The translations under genes were made by a program, and so were the position numbers. A model generated the notes under the pieces. The model did no database searches, had not been told where the DNA came from, and saw only the letters and a program-made list of their open reading frames with translations. A stretch of 33,489 bases of DNA from Bdellovibrionales bacterium (lineage in GTDB: Bacteria > Bdellovibrionota > Bdellovibrionia > Bdellovibrionales > UBA1609): assembly GCA_022450595.1 (NCBI GenBank), contig JAKUPT010000030.1:1-33489 (forward strand), written 5' to 3'. How positions within the stretch are numbered: position 1 is the first letter of the stretch; the number at the start of each line of letters is the position of its first letter. This document shows, piece by piece, positions 22,927 to 30,719 of this stretch.

Positions 22927-23898
22927 TTAGTGTTCAACAATGAAGTTTAACTTTCTAAGTTGATCTTGAAAACTTCTTGAAACTCCATTGTTATAAAAAT
23001 AAAAATGCATTCTAATATTGTAGTTGTTTTCATTTAAGATTTTTAATGCTTTTGAAATCAGTTCCGCTTTAAAGAGTAGTTTTTCAGTGGGAGACTTTTG
23101 CCCTCTGTTTTTCTTACTGGTTTTAAAAGGCATGTTTTCTTTAAAGGTAAAGGCATAGTTTTTGACTTCACCCCAAGAATGACCATTGTTAAAAACCACA
23201 TCTATTTCAAAAGATTTGAGTTTATCAATCTCCTCTTTTGTCATACCTTTTTCGTACAAAACTGAGATCATATGATTAGACAGTAGTTTTTCAACATGTA
23301 TTCCTTGTCCAACAACATTGGGAACATGCAGACTTGTCACCAGTTCTGTTAGATAGCCTCTAGTACTTCTTGAAAGATAGGTGAGTTTTCTTTGTAAAAA
23401 GGGACGAAACTCATAACTTACATGGCCGTCTTGAGTTCTTTGTTTTTGTGAAAACTCATGATGTTGAGCGGCTTTTTTACCTCTTTTAGTATTTAAAAAG
23501 CCCATGATGTCATATTCATATATTTCAATAGTTTTAAGAGTGTCTTTAAAGGCTTGATTAAGTGGGTGTCTAGGGTGTTGTTGTTTAAATTCTCTATGCA
23601 GCTCTAAAAGTTGAGAGTGTTGCTGCTTTCGGATGTCAGCTAATTTATAAACAATTTCATCGTATCTATGTGACTTATCTGTTGTGGCAATATCTTTGAA
23701 GTTTTCAGGCATCATGGCTTCAATGCGCTCAACTTCTTTTTGATAATATAAAAATGGATTCTTTTCACTGTGCTTAGATGTGTAGACATGAACTGTGGAT
23801 TGACTGAAAATCTGCAGGCAGGCTCTCGTGGCCGAATATGATGTAACTGACAATAGAAGAAGTAGTGATACAGTAGATGCAAGCCTCAAGATCCCCAA
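22927..23898 (-). CDS. Exported protein with a PD-(D/E)XK-like nuclease motif, function unknown
   Basis: I do not recognise the full protein. Its N-terminus is a signal peptide (LASTVSLLLLLSVTSYSA, cleavage likely after YSA), so it should leave the cytoplasm. The central part is long, charged and helical (residues about 30-150). Near the C-terminus, FEIDVVFNNGHSWGEVKNYA has Asp233-x10-Glu244-x-Lys246, the spacing of a PD-(D/E)XK endonuclease core (D...E-x-K), preceded by a helix and followed by a Lys-rich segment. I start at TTG 23896-23898 because AAGGGGGGA lies just ahead; an upstream TTG at 23923-23925 would add nine residues and disturb the signal peptide. The nuclease assignment is inference from one motif. 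It is preceded by about 220 bases without a gene. Confidence 0.65.
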   Translation of the reverse strand: MGILRLASTVSLLLLLSVTSYSATRACLQIFSQSTVHVYTSKHSEKNPFLYYQKEVERIEAMMPENFKDIATTDKSHRYDEIVYKLADIRKQQHSQLLELHREFKQQHPRHPLNQAFKDTLKTIEIYEYDIMGFLNTKRGKKAAQHHEFSQKQRTQDGHVSYEFRPFLQRKLTYLSRSTRGYLTELVTSLHVPNVVGQGIHVEKLLSNHMISVLYEKGMTKEEIDKLKSFEIDVVFNNGHSWGEVKNYAFTFKENMPFKTSKKNRGQKSPTEKLLFKAELISKALKILNENNYNIRMHFYFYNNGVSRSFQDQLRKLNFIVEH

Positions 23899-24121
23899 AA
23901 ATCCCCCCTTAGGACGTCGTAACAAAGACGTTACATGAGGCCTGGTGTGGTTCCAAATAGAGACTTAATTGTGTGTAAAACTTACTTTTTATTTTTTAGA
24001 ATTCAATTTTTTTTGTGAAACAAAGTCAGAGAGTGCGTCTAAATTGAGCACAGAGGTGCTTGTTAATAAAGTGCTGTTTTAATAAGAAGACCATTTTAAA
24101 CAACAGCCCAAATTTTGAAAT

Positions 24122-24664
24122 TTATTTTTTTAAAGGCACTAAGTACTCTGTCTTCATGCCGTTTCCGTAAACTGTGTAGGTTTCAATAATGGCGCCATTT
24201 TGTTGCTCGGTGTTTTTAAACAACCAGTCTTGAATAGCCGGATAAACTTTCATGGGACCGATGGCTGGAGAGCCTTCAAACTCTGCCTTTAAATAAAGCT
24301 TCGGCTCAATGTACTTATAACTAATGTGCGCAGGCAGGCTTTTAGGTTCTGCGTTTACAATGCATCCTCCGTGGCTTTTAAGTCGGTCAGGATCAATACG
24401 GGAAGGATCGTCAAAGTACTCACCAAAAGTTTGTGGGCAGTCTATTTTTTCAATCTCAGCCCACTCTTCCACCTCAGAGATGACTTTATTGATTTCATGA
24501 TAGGCACCTCGGTGCTCTTTATAGATCAAGTGTAGCTCAAGAGGGTTTTCCATTTTCTTGAGGCTGACGTCTTTGTAAAACCCAAGTCTGAAATAAAAAA
24601 AGATGGCGGTGATTAGAAAAAAAGAGGCAAAGCTAATGGCGGCCCATTTAAAAATTTTTGGCAT
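24122..24664 (-). CDS. Membrane-anchored GyrI-like / TEX264-like domain protein
   Basis: A 180-residue protein with one N-terminal membrane anchor (about 7-25, AAISFASFFLITAIFFYF) and a GyrI/AraC effector-binding-like domain. Family-like features are the beta strand ending in a H-R-G-x-Y motif (KEHRGAYHEI, residues 49-58), FGEYFDDP (81-88), the LKSHGGCIV strand (96-104), and the two-fold repeat AEFEGSPAIGPMKVYPAIQD corresponding to a second G-x-x-x/W unit. A single transmembrane anchor plus GyrI-like domain is the layout of TEX264-type proteins, which in bacteria have no firmly assigned role. Such domains bind small hydrophobic or cationic molecules. AAGGAA precedes the ATG. It is the last gene of the run after the peroxiredoxin-like gene (12-base gap). 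Confidence 0.75.
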   Translation of the reverse strand: MPKIFKWAAISFASFFLITAIFFYFRLGFYKDVSLKKMENPLELHLIYKEHRGAYHEINKVISEVEEWAEIEKIDCPQTFGEYFDDPSRIDPDRLKSHGGCIVNAEPKSLPAHISYKYIEPKLYLKAEFEGSPAIGPMKVYPAIQDWLFKNTEQQNGAIIETYTVYGNGMKTEYLVPLKK

Positions 24665-24676
24665 TTTAGTTTCCTT

Positions 24677-25225
24677 TTATTTCCACTTAATAGAGCATCC
24701 CATGGAAGGCACTTGATCTTCAGGGGCTGGCTTGTTTTCTAATAAACTTGCAATGGCATTTTTAAGTTCTGGCACTTCTACTTTTGATTCATCTTTCCAA
24801 GAGTCATCAAAGCGCCCACGATAGTATAGTTTACGGTCTTGATCGAAGACAAAAATATCGGGTGTGCAGACGGCCTTAAAATCTTTGGCCACTTGTTGAG
24901 ACTCATCAATCAAATAAGGAAAGCTGTAGCCTTTGTCTTTTGTTCTTTGAAGAAGAGCCTCTGGAGTGTCTTCAGGGTAGTCTTTGGCGTCATTTGAGCA
25001 AATTCCAACAAATTGCACTGAGCTGTTTTCAAACTCTTTAGCAAGATTTATATAGCGCTCTTCAATGGCTTGCACATAGGGGCAGTGGCCACAAATAAAC
25101 ATCACCACAAGGGCTTTTTTGTCTTTAAAATCGTTCAAATTATAGGTTTTGCCTTCCACAGAGGGGAGTTCAAATGCTGGACAGGATTCTCCAAGTTTTG
25201 CCTGTGGAGTGTAAGTAAGTGCCAT
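24677..25225 (-). CDS. Thioredoxin-fold peroxiredoxin-like protein (PRX_like1 type)
   Basis: A 182-residue cytoplasmic thioredoxin-superfamily protein (no signal peptide). The redox centre is the CGHCPYV motif (Cys45, Cys48) after a predicted beta strand LVVMFI. Then follow FVGICSNDAKDYPED, FPYLIDESQQVAKDFKAVCTPD with the cis-Pro (CTPD), LYYRGRFDDSW and the conserved end GCSIKWK. These are the hallmarks of the AhpC/TSA-like PRX_like1 group, whose substrate is not settled; it may be a disulphide reductase or peroxidase. A TGGAGG site precedes the ATG. It follows birA by 20 bases and precedes the GyrI-like gene by 12, so it is part of one transcript with nadC and birA. Confidence 0.9.
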   Translation of the reverse strand: MALTYTPQAKLGESCPAFELPSVEGKTYNLNDFKDKKALVVMFICGHCPYVQAIEERYINLAKEFENSSVQFVGICSNDAKDYPEDTPEALLQRTKDKGYSFPYLIDESQQVAKDFKAVCTPDIFVFDQDRKLYYRGRFDDSWKDESKVEVPELKNAIASLLENKPAPEDQVPSMGCSIKWK

Positions 25226-25245
25226 AATATAGCCTCCAGAGAGGT

Positions 25246-25956
25246 TTAGATTTCAGACCAATGATAGGTCTTATCTTTAGTCTTTAAACTGCCATCTGGC
25301 AAGACTTGCTCAATGGGGCCAATTTTTTGTGAGCACTGTGACAGAGCCTCCTGCAAATCATCGGTGTTGTCTTTGCTCAAACTGTCTTTGCAGGCCTCAG
25401 TGAGTCTAGATTTTAATTGACCATAGAGTTGAGTTAAAAAGTGATCCCAATGATCAGTGATTTTTTGAGGGGCAATAAAGTCTTTTAAGCAACAGGCTTC
25501 TACGTCTACCTGAGGGGTTTTAAAAACATTGAGTCCCAATCCAATGATCACTTTGTGTTCAGAGCCTTGAGAAACCACTTCTGTTAAAAGGCCAGCTACT
25601 TTTTTGTTTTTAATCATAATGTCATTTGGAGCTTTTAGACCAAACTCAATATCCGGCCAAATAGTTTTTAAAGCTTGAAACACGCCAAGGCCCATTAATG
25701 GGGCAGTGAACTGTTGTGGGGCCTCATTAGATTTAAATGTCCATGAGCTTAAAAGTTGACTGCCGTCTTCGGTATCAGTCCATGTGCGCCCGTCTCTGCC
25801 GCGGCCATGATGTTGATGCTCAGATAAAAAAAGCGTGTAGTCTTTGTCACCAAATTTGGCGATGTCGTTAGTGCTCGAAACTTTGTTTTGATACCAAAAA
25901 GAAATGTTATGTTCTTGGGCCCATTTCTTGGATTCTGTATATATGTTTTCGCTCAT
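25246..25956 (-). CDS. birA: Biotin--[acetyl-CoA-carboxylase] ligase (catalytic form without HTH)
   Basis: Attaches biotin to the carboxyl carrier protein through biotinyl-AMP. The 236 residues contain the BPL catalytic domain: SSTNDIAK, the biotinyl-AMP loop GRGRDGRTW, the KAPNDIMIKNKKVAGLLTEV core with the key Lys, and GLGLNV, followed by a short C-terminal SH3-like domain (LPDGSLKTKDKTYHW). The N-terminal helix-turn-helix of E. coli BirA is missing, so this is a non-regulatory class I ligase. Start overlaps the nadC stop by four bases (ATGA); a GGAG site lies in the end of nadC. Confidence 0.93.
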   Translation of the reverse strand: MSENIYTESKKWAQEHNISFWYQNKVSSTNDIAKFGDKDYTLFLSEHQHHGRGRDGRTWTDTEDGSQLLSSWTFKSNEAPQQFTAPLMGLGVFQALKTIWPDIEFGLKAPNDIMIKNKKVAGLLTEVVSQGSEHKVIIGLGLNVFKTPQVDVEACCLKDFIAPQKITDHWDHFLTQLYGQLKSRLTEACKDSLSKDNTDDLQEALSQCSQKIGPIEQVLPDGSLKTKDKTYHWSEI

Positions 25957-26780
25957 GATTCACTCCATTCAAATTGTAGGCTGATATCGGCACAAGGTGC
26001 TGAGTGAGTCAGGGCTCCAACACTAATAAAATCAACTCCAACTTCGGCAACGGATTTCACTCGCTTAAGTGACATATTACCACTGGCCTCTACTTCAATA
26101 TGATTTGGAATAAAGGTCAGGGCCTCAGCCATTAGCTCATTAGGCATATTGTCTAACATAATTCTTTGTATGGGAAGAGAAGATGCGGTTTTTACCTCTT
26201 CTAAATTGGTCACCTCCACCTCAATAAAGCCCTCAGTCTGCTCACGAAGCTTTTTGACCGCAGCCTCTATACCGCCTGAGATTCTAAGGTGATTTTCTTT
26301 CAGCATAATTTGATCAGAGAGATTTTTACGGTGATTGTGCCCGCCGCCATCTTTAACCGCTTTTTTTTCAAGGTCTCGCCAAAGGGGAGTGGTTTTTCTG
26401 GTGTCCAGAATTTTACACTTGGTGTGCTCCACCTCTTTAACAAAACACTTAGTTAGAGTAGCAATGCCGCTCATTTTGCCCAGCAGATTTAATCCCGTGC
26501 GCTCAGCTTTTAAAAGTGAGAGCATATTGCCCTCAATGGTGGCAATGATTTGATCTTTTAAAACAAAATGTGAGCTTGGAAAAGACCAGTGAAGTTTTAA
26601 GTCTTCATCTACAAGCTGACACACCTGATGAAACACCTCAGTGGCAGAGAGCACAAGGTCTTCTTTAGCCACCAAATAGGCTAAACCTTTGTAATCAGTC
26701 AATCCCAATTGATCAGTGGTGATATCCCCCTGAGGGAGGTCTTCTTTGAGGGCCCATTTTAGACGTTCTGTTAAGTCCAT
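25953..26780 (-). CDS. nadC: Nicotinate-nucleotide pyrophosphorylase (carboxylating)
   Basis: Quinolinate phosphoribosyltransferase, which makes nicotinate mononucleotide from quinolinate and PRPP in de novo NAD synthesis. The 275 residues are of normal length. Motifs: KEDLPQGDITTDQL near the N-terminus, GLNLLGKMSGIAT, the TRKTTPLWRDLEKKAVKDGG block with the active-site Arg/Lys, HNHRKNLSDQIMLKENHL, and the C-terminal VEASGNMSL and VDFISVGALTHSAP strands of the barrel. It starts two bases after the stop of the response-regulator gene and overlaps birA, so it is in the middle of a tight operon. nadA and nadB are not in this window. Confidence 0.95.
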   Translation of the reverse strand: MDLTERLKWALKEDLPQGDITTDQLGLTDYKGLAYLVAKEDLVLSATEVFHQVCQLVDEDLKLHWSFPSSHFVLKDQIIATIEGNMLSLLKAERTGLNLLGKMSGIATLTKCFVKEVEHTKCKILDTRKTTPLWRDLEKKAVKDGGGHNHRKNLSDQIMLKENHLRISGGIEAAVKKLREQTEGFIEVEVTNLEEVKTASSLPIQRIMLDNMPNELMAEALTFIPNHIEVEASGNMSLKRVKSVAEVGVDFISVGALTHSAPCADISLQFEWSES

Positions 26781-26782
26781 AT

Positions 26783-27811
26783 TTATTGAAAGTTTTCTTT
26801 TTCACGAATAAGTTTTTGAATTTCTTTTTCTAAAACTTGTTTGGCAAGTTCAGGAACCACTTTCCAAACAATATCCTCAATGGTGGATTGGCATTGAGCT
26901 TTGATATACTCTTCAATCTGCTGAGCGCTCACAGCTCCAGCAGCAGGGGAGTTTGTGGTAGGCTCGGACTGTAAAGAGATCTCTTCCACTTCAAGCTCGT
27001 CGGCCACGGGAGCTGGCTTTGTTGGCACTTCAGGCAGTGGTCTGTTGAGCTTTTCTGGATCTACTTGGAACTGAGAAATGCTTTCTTGCACCCAATCGGA
27101 GTCCATCTCTTCCACATCTAGCTCTTCAGATTCAGAAGGTGGCTGTTGAGAGCTGGAAGATAGTGGCACTTCTTGAAAAGAATCAAAATCAGCACCAGTG
27201 ACTTCTTCCACTTGCGGATCTTCTTGTTTTAATACTTTTTGAGAAAACTCGTCGATGGATTCAAAATTGTCCATATCCCAAATCGCCGAGTCTTCTGTTG
27301 GGGGAGCCGGTGGCTCGTCCGCAGAGGAAGATGGTGTTGGGCTAGGTGCTGGTTGGGTTTTTATAGCCTCAGGAGATGGCTTTTGAGCTTCAATCTCAGG
27401 CATTTTAGGAAATGACAAGTAAGAAGATAAGTCTTGCTTTTGAGTTTTAGGCACAAGCTTTTGAATCAACTCTCTTAATTGATCTGGCTCAAAGGGCTTT
27501 TCAAGCTGAGCATTTGCGCCCACTTCTCGAAATTTATTTTTATCCACCGACATAAACCCACTCCACATTAATACGACTGGGAGGTTTTGAGTGTCTGGTG
27601 TGGCTTTGATCTTTTGGCAAACATCATAGCCGTTCATTTTTTGTAAAATCACATCAGCAAAAACAATATCTGGCTTAAAATCAGCCACAATTTCAGGAAC
27701 ATCTGTGCCTACATTTACAGAGCGAACATCTACAGCATAATCTTGTAGTGCCAATTGAAATACTTTTTTTATCGTGCTGCTCTCGTCAGCAAGTAAGACG
27801 CGTAAAGCCAT
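26783..27811 (-). CDS. Single-receiver response regulator with Pro/Glu-rich linker and conserved C-terminal helix
   Basis: A 342-residue protein with an N-terminal receiver domain (1-120): acidic Asp9/Glu10, phospho-acceptor Asp53 in FADVILQKMNGYDV, and Lys in LEKPFEPDQ. A long disordered region rich in Pro, Ser and Glu follows (about 130-290), with acidic blocks such as SEELDVEEMDSD. The C-terminus is a well-formed amphipathic helix (TIEDIVWKVVPELAKQVLEK and onward) typical of deltaproteobacterial non-DNA-binding regulators; it recalls RomR-like polarity proteins, but I cannot prove orthology. No DNA-binding output is visible. I choose the ATG at 27809-27811 because the receiver fold starts there; the open extension to 27940 is unlikely. 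First gene of the nadC-birA run. Confidence 0.78.
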   Translation of the reverse strand: MALRVLLADESSTIKKVFQLALQDYAVDVRSVNVGTDVPEIVADFKPDIVFADVILQKMNGYDVCQKIKATPDTQNLPVVLMWSGFMSVDKNKFREVGANAQLEKPFEPDQLRELIQKLVPKTQKQDLSSYLSFPKMPEIEAQKPSPEAIKTQPAPSPTPSSSADEPPAPPTEDSAIWDMDNFESIDEFSQKVLKQEDPQVEEVTGADFDSFQEVPLSSSSQQPPSESEELDVEEMDSDWVQESISQFQVDPEKLNRPLPEVPTKPAPVADELEVEEISLQSEPTTNSPAAGAVSAQQIEEYIKAQCQSTIEDIVWKVVPELAKQVLEKEIQKLIREKENFQ

Positions 27812-27836
27812 ACAGTAAGTAAACGACGAATCTATT

Positions 27837-27885
27837 TGACCGTCAAGGGTCAAGTGACCGTCACCATATGGTATTGCAATGCATT
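27837..27885. promoter_or_regulatory. Cluster of palindromes and direct repeats in the divergent regulator/lpt intergenic region
   Basis: TGACCGTCA, itself palindromic around a central C, occurs at 27837-27845 and 27855-27863, 18 bases apart. Between them GGTCA-AG-TGACC forms another exact dyad. Perfect palindromes ACCATATGGT (27863-27872), ATTGCAAT (27873-27880) and AATGCATT (27878-27885) follow directly. The cluster lies 26 bases from the response-regulator ATG and about 150 bases from the lpt gene, so it is a candidate operator region. The rest of the 220-base gap is AT-rich and unassigned. Confidence 0.5.
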
Positions 27886-28032
27886 TAAAGACGAGTGCCC
27901 TCACGGGGAGAAATTTGAAATCAAAAAAAACATAATTCAAAAATTATTATGACTGTCGCCCCAAGACTGGCCTTGTAGTTAAAATTTCAACAAGCAGTGG
28001 TCAATTGGCTTAAAACATGTCACTTTATAGAT

Positions 28033-29112
28033 ATGATTAACATCATTGATCGCTATATAATTAAGCAGTTTATTATCAATTTCCTCAGCGGGCTGGCAGT
28101 ATTTGTTACTATCTTTTTAGCTGTGGATTTTATGTCCAGCTTTTTAACCAGTGAAACATCCACCGCTACCGTAATTCGCTATTACACTTATATGCTGCCT
28201 TCCATTGTTTATCAAATGACTCCAGTGGCCTGTTTGCTGGCGACGGTATTTACTTTATCAGGCTTAAATAAAAGCAGTGAATTGGTCGCACTTTTTAGTT
28301 TAGGTTTGAGTTTGGCCAGAGTCAGTGCTCCTATTTTAATTTTAGTGGGCCTTATTTCGGCCCTTTCTTTTTGGTTAGGAGATCGAATATTACCAAGAGC
28401 TAACCAACAAAAAAACTATGTCTATTACGTGGACATTAAAAATCGACCGGGACTCTATTCTACAGTTAAAACCAATAAAATTTGGTACCGCTCTGAAAAT
28501 CAACTTTTCAATATTAAGTCTTTAGACATTCAAAACAAAAAAGCCCAAGGCCTCACACTTTATCATTTTGACCAGCAGTGGAACCTTATACAGCTGATCA
28601 ACGCCAAGACAGTCAACATGATGAACGGTTACTGGGCTTTACAAAATGGAAGCGTAACTTTTTTTACTGAGGAAACAAGCTTCCCTCTGACTCAAGCTTT
28701 TGAGGAGAAAAATATCTCCATGGACGAAAACCTCACGGACATTCAAAAAGCCTCGAACTCTTCTGATGTGATGAGCTTAAATGAGCTTGACCGTTTTATT
28801 GATAAAAATAAAGAGTCGGGCTTGGATACCCTACACTACGAAGTAGATTACCACAGCAAATTTAGTTTCGCCTTTGCAGCCTTTGTGATGTCTTTAATGG
28901 GCATTCCCTTCAGTGTGGCCGGCCAAAGAAGTGGCGGCATGATGGTCAACGCCGGTAAATGTATAGGACTTGCCTTTTTATATTGGACCACCTATAGCGC
29001 ATTTTTAACCGTGGGAAAGCACGGAGTACTTATGCCTTTCTTTGCGGCTTGGGTGCCTAATATCTTAACTGTGTTAGTGTCCTTGTACCTGCTCGCTCGT
29101 CTAAAAAAATAA
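28033..29112 (+). CDS. LPS transport permease of the LptF/LptG (YjgP/YjgQ) family
   Basis: A 359-residue polytopic inner-membrane protein, with hydrophobic segments near residues 10-30, 45-75, 90-115 and three at the C-terminus (from about 275), which surround a beta-rich periplasmic domain (about 130-265). This N-terminal triple, periplasmic jellyroll, C-terminal triple layout is that of LptF/LptG, which with LptB extract lipopolysaccharide from the inner membrane. The N-terminal IIDRYIIKQFIINFLSGLAV and the SELVALFSLGLSLARV segment match the family; it is closer to LptG than LptF, but I leave the symbol blank. I start at the ATG at 28033; the in-frame GTG at 27997 adds twelve residues. Neither shows a ribosome-binding site. 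The partner permease gene is not in the window. Confidence 0.88.
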   Translation: MINIIDRYIIKQFIINFLSGLAVFVTIFLAVDFMSSFLTSETSTATVIRYYTYMLPSIVYQMTPVACLLATVFTLSGLNKSSELVALFSLGLSLARVSAPILILVGLISALSFWLGDRILPRANQQKNYVYYVDIKNRPGLYSTVKTNKIWYRSENQLFNIKSLDIQNKKAQGLTLYHFDQQWNLIQLINAKTVNMMNGYWALQNGSVTFFTEETSFPLTQAFEEKNISMDENLTDIQKASNSSDVMSLNELDRFIDKNKESGLDTLHYEVDYHSKFSFAFAAFVMSLMGIPFSVAGQRSGGMMVNAGKCIGLAFLYWTTYSAFLTVGKHGVLMPFFAAWVPNILTVLVSLYLLARLKK

Positions 29113-29114
29113 TC

Positions 29115-29143
29115 TGCATTTTGTAGCCTGGCTACTAAATGCA
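29115..29143. other. Long near-perfect hairpin after the LPS permease stop
   Basis: Arms TGCATTTTGTAGCC (29115-29128) and GGCTACTAAATGCA (29130-29143) match at 13 of 14 positions around one central base. It starts two bases past the stop codon. No U-run follows on the forward strand, so it is an atypical terminator, an mRNA 3'-end stabiliser, or a binding site. Confidence 0.55.
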
Positions 29144-29235
29144 CATCCAATGTGTTAAGAAATTTGACAGACAATGTAAGCTTTATAAAAAGCATTTTAT
29201 TAATCTGTTGAGTGTGTCTGTTGCGCTACAATAGG

Positions 29236-29250
29236 CCCAATTCAATTGGG
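29236..29250 (+). promoter_or_regulatory. Perfect 15-base palindrome covering the ribosome-binding site of the next gene
   Basis: CCCAATT-C-AATTGGG (29236-29250). The right arm runs into GGGAG (29248-29252), the ribosome-binding site of the ATG at 29258. In RNA, pairing of the arms would tend to hide part of that site; as DNA it could be an operator just after a possible promoter (TACAAT at about 29227). Confidence 0.45.
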
Positions 29251-29257
29251 AGATTCT

Positions 29258-29719
29258 ATGGCACATTTAATTTCTATCCTACTATTTTTTATCTCAGCTT
29301 CGGCTTATGCCTGTCCTGATTTGACTGGCACTTATATTTGCAATCAAGGTGATCCGAAGTGGGAACACCAAGTTCAATTTACTAAACTTAATAAAAATAG
29401 TTTTGACCTTATTAGGGAGCTTAATTCTGGGGGAGTATGGAAAAATAAGATTATTGCAGATGGTGTAGAAAAAAAGGACTATATACGTTCAAATTATTAT
29501 ACCGATATTTACACTACGGCCTCTTGCGACAGTACCGCTTTGATTCGAACAACAAGAAGTGAGAACATTGAGGAGGTGCTTAAGGTTGGTATGCTTAATG
29601 TCACAACTCATAAAATATACTCTTTAGATCATGAAGGAAATTTGCGTTATGCAAGTTACAATTTGTTTTCAGACGGGAAGTCCAACAGTTTTATAAAGAC
29701 CTGTAAAAGAATAAACTAA
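29258..29719 (+). CDS. Small exported protein of unknown function
   Basis: A 153-residue protein with a clear signal peptide (MAHLISILLFFISASAYA, cleavage before CPDLTG), so it is periplasmic or secreted. The mature part begins CPDLTGTYIC and contains further cysteines (ASCDS, KTCKRIN), allowing two disulphides. Alternating hydrophobic stretches (HQVQFTKLNKNSFDLI, KIIADGVEK) suggest a small beta-barrel or lipocalin-like fold; the opening LTGTY pattern is common in such folds, but this is a guess. The ATG at 29258 has GGGAG within a palindrome; an in-frame TTG at 29246 adds four residues. The stop overlaps the convergent hydrolase stop by four bases. Confidence 0.75.
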   Translation: MAHLISILLFFISASAYACPDLTGTYICNQGDPKWEHQVQFTKLNKNSFDLIRELNSGGVWKNKIIADGVEKKDYIRSNYYTDIYTTASCDSTALIRTTRSENIEEVLKVGMLNVTTHKIYSLDHEGNLRYASYNLFSDGKSNSFIKTCKRIN

Positions 29720-30594
29720 ATCGATTGCTGAAAGTGTTCTTGTAAATCTTTTGGCTTCACTTTGTGGCCGTCTTGTTCTAAACGGGCGCAAGCGTACTGA
29801 TCATCGTGAGTGAAGAAGTACCAAGTGTCTTTACCTAAATTTTCTTCATACAGTTTTTGTTTTTCATCAATGAGTTTTTCAGGAAAGCGATCATAGCCCA
29901 TGGTGATAGGCAAGTGCACCCAGTGCCGGCCAGGAATTAAATCACCGCAAAATATCACTTGTGAATTTTCGCCTTGCACAAGGCTGAGCATTTGGCCTGG
30001 GGTGTGACCGTCGCTGATAAAAAACTTAATTTTTACTCCATCAATTAAAATGTCTGTAGTTTCTGGCTCTAAAATGCGTTTTTTTGGATGTGCTTGAATG
30101 GCATTGACTAAAACTTCAGGAAACGAGGCCTTGTCTCTTGGGTGCGGATTCAGCGCACGCTCGTAGGCTTCTTTGCCCATAATGAGCTCGGCATTTGGAA
30201 ACACTAATGAGTTATCTTTTTCTTTTAAATCTTTGTACAGAGGCATTAAGCCGCCTGCGTGGTCAAAGTGTAAGTGTGAGAGCACAACATGAGTAATATC
30301 TTCGGGCTTTAATCCTTGAGCTTTTAAGTTTTCCAAAAGTAAGTGTTTATCTGGAGACTGCACACCAAAGCGGTCAGAGAGTTTGGGCTCAAAAAAAGCG
30401 CCGATGCCGGTTTCAAATAAAATATTGGCATTTTCAGTGCGCACTAAAAGGCTCCTGCAGGCCAGAGGAATGCGGCCTCTGTCATCGACTGAGATCCACT
30501 TTTCCCACAGAGCTCGTGGTGCGTTTCCAAACATAGAGCCGCCATCAAGCATTTGACGGTTTCCCTCAATGGAATAAGCTGTAATTTTCGACAT
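29716..30594 (-). CDS. Metallo-beta-lactamase-fold hydrolase
   Basis: A 292-residue cytoplasmic protein of the MBL superfamily. Metal ligands in order are HLHFDH (His107, His109, Asp111, His112), a further His in DGHTPGQM, Asp in FCGDLIP and the final His in FFTHDDQYA. The start DGGSMFGNAPRALWEKW and the LLVRTENANILFETGIG strand resemble the lactonase-like and related metal hydrolases of this fold. No signal peptide is present. The substrate cannot be stated: lactonase, phosphodiesterase and thiolesterase members share these ligands. AAAGGAG precedes the ATG. It stands alone, convergent with the small exported protein and divergent from def. Confidence 0.88.
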   Translation of the reverse strand: MSKITAYSIEGNRQMLDGGSMFGNAPRALWEKWISVDDRGRIPLACRSLLVRTENANILFETGIGAFFEPKLSDRFGVQSPDKHLLLENLKAQGLKPEDITHVVLSHLHFDHAGGLMPLYKDLKEKDNSLVFPNAELIMGKEAYERALNPHPRDKASFPEVLVNAIQAHPKKRILEPETTDILIDGVKIKFFISDGHTPGQMLSLVQGENSQVIFCGDLIPGRHWVHLPITMGYDRFPEKLIDEKQKLYEENLGKDTWYFFTHDDQYACARLEQDGHKVKPKDLQEHFQQSI

Positions 30595-30719
30595 ATAGAG
30601 CTCCTTTTTGTTGAATATATATTACATGAAACCCCATATCCAAACAATGGACTTCACATTTTGGCCTCAAAGCCTTAGTATGGGCCGGGTTTAAGATAAA
30701 AACTGTTTTGAGGTGCGTT

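Noticed and set aside
27812-27940. 43-residue N-terminal extension of the response regulator
   Set aside because: The receiver domain begins at MALRVLLADES; the extension would translate through the palindrome cluster, which looks like control DNA.
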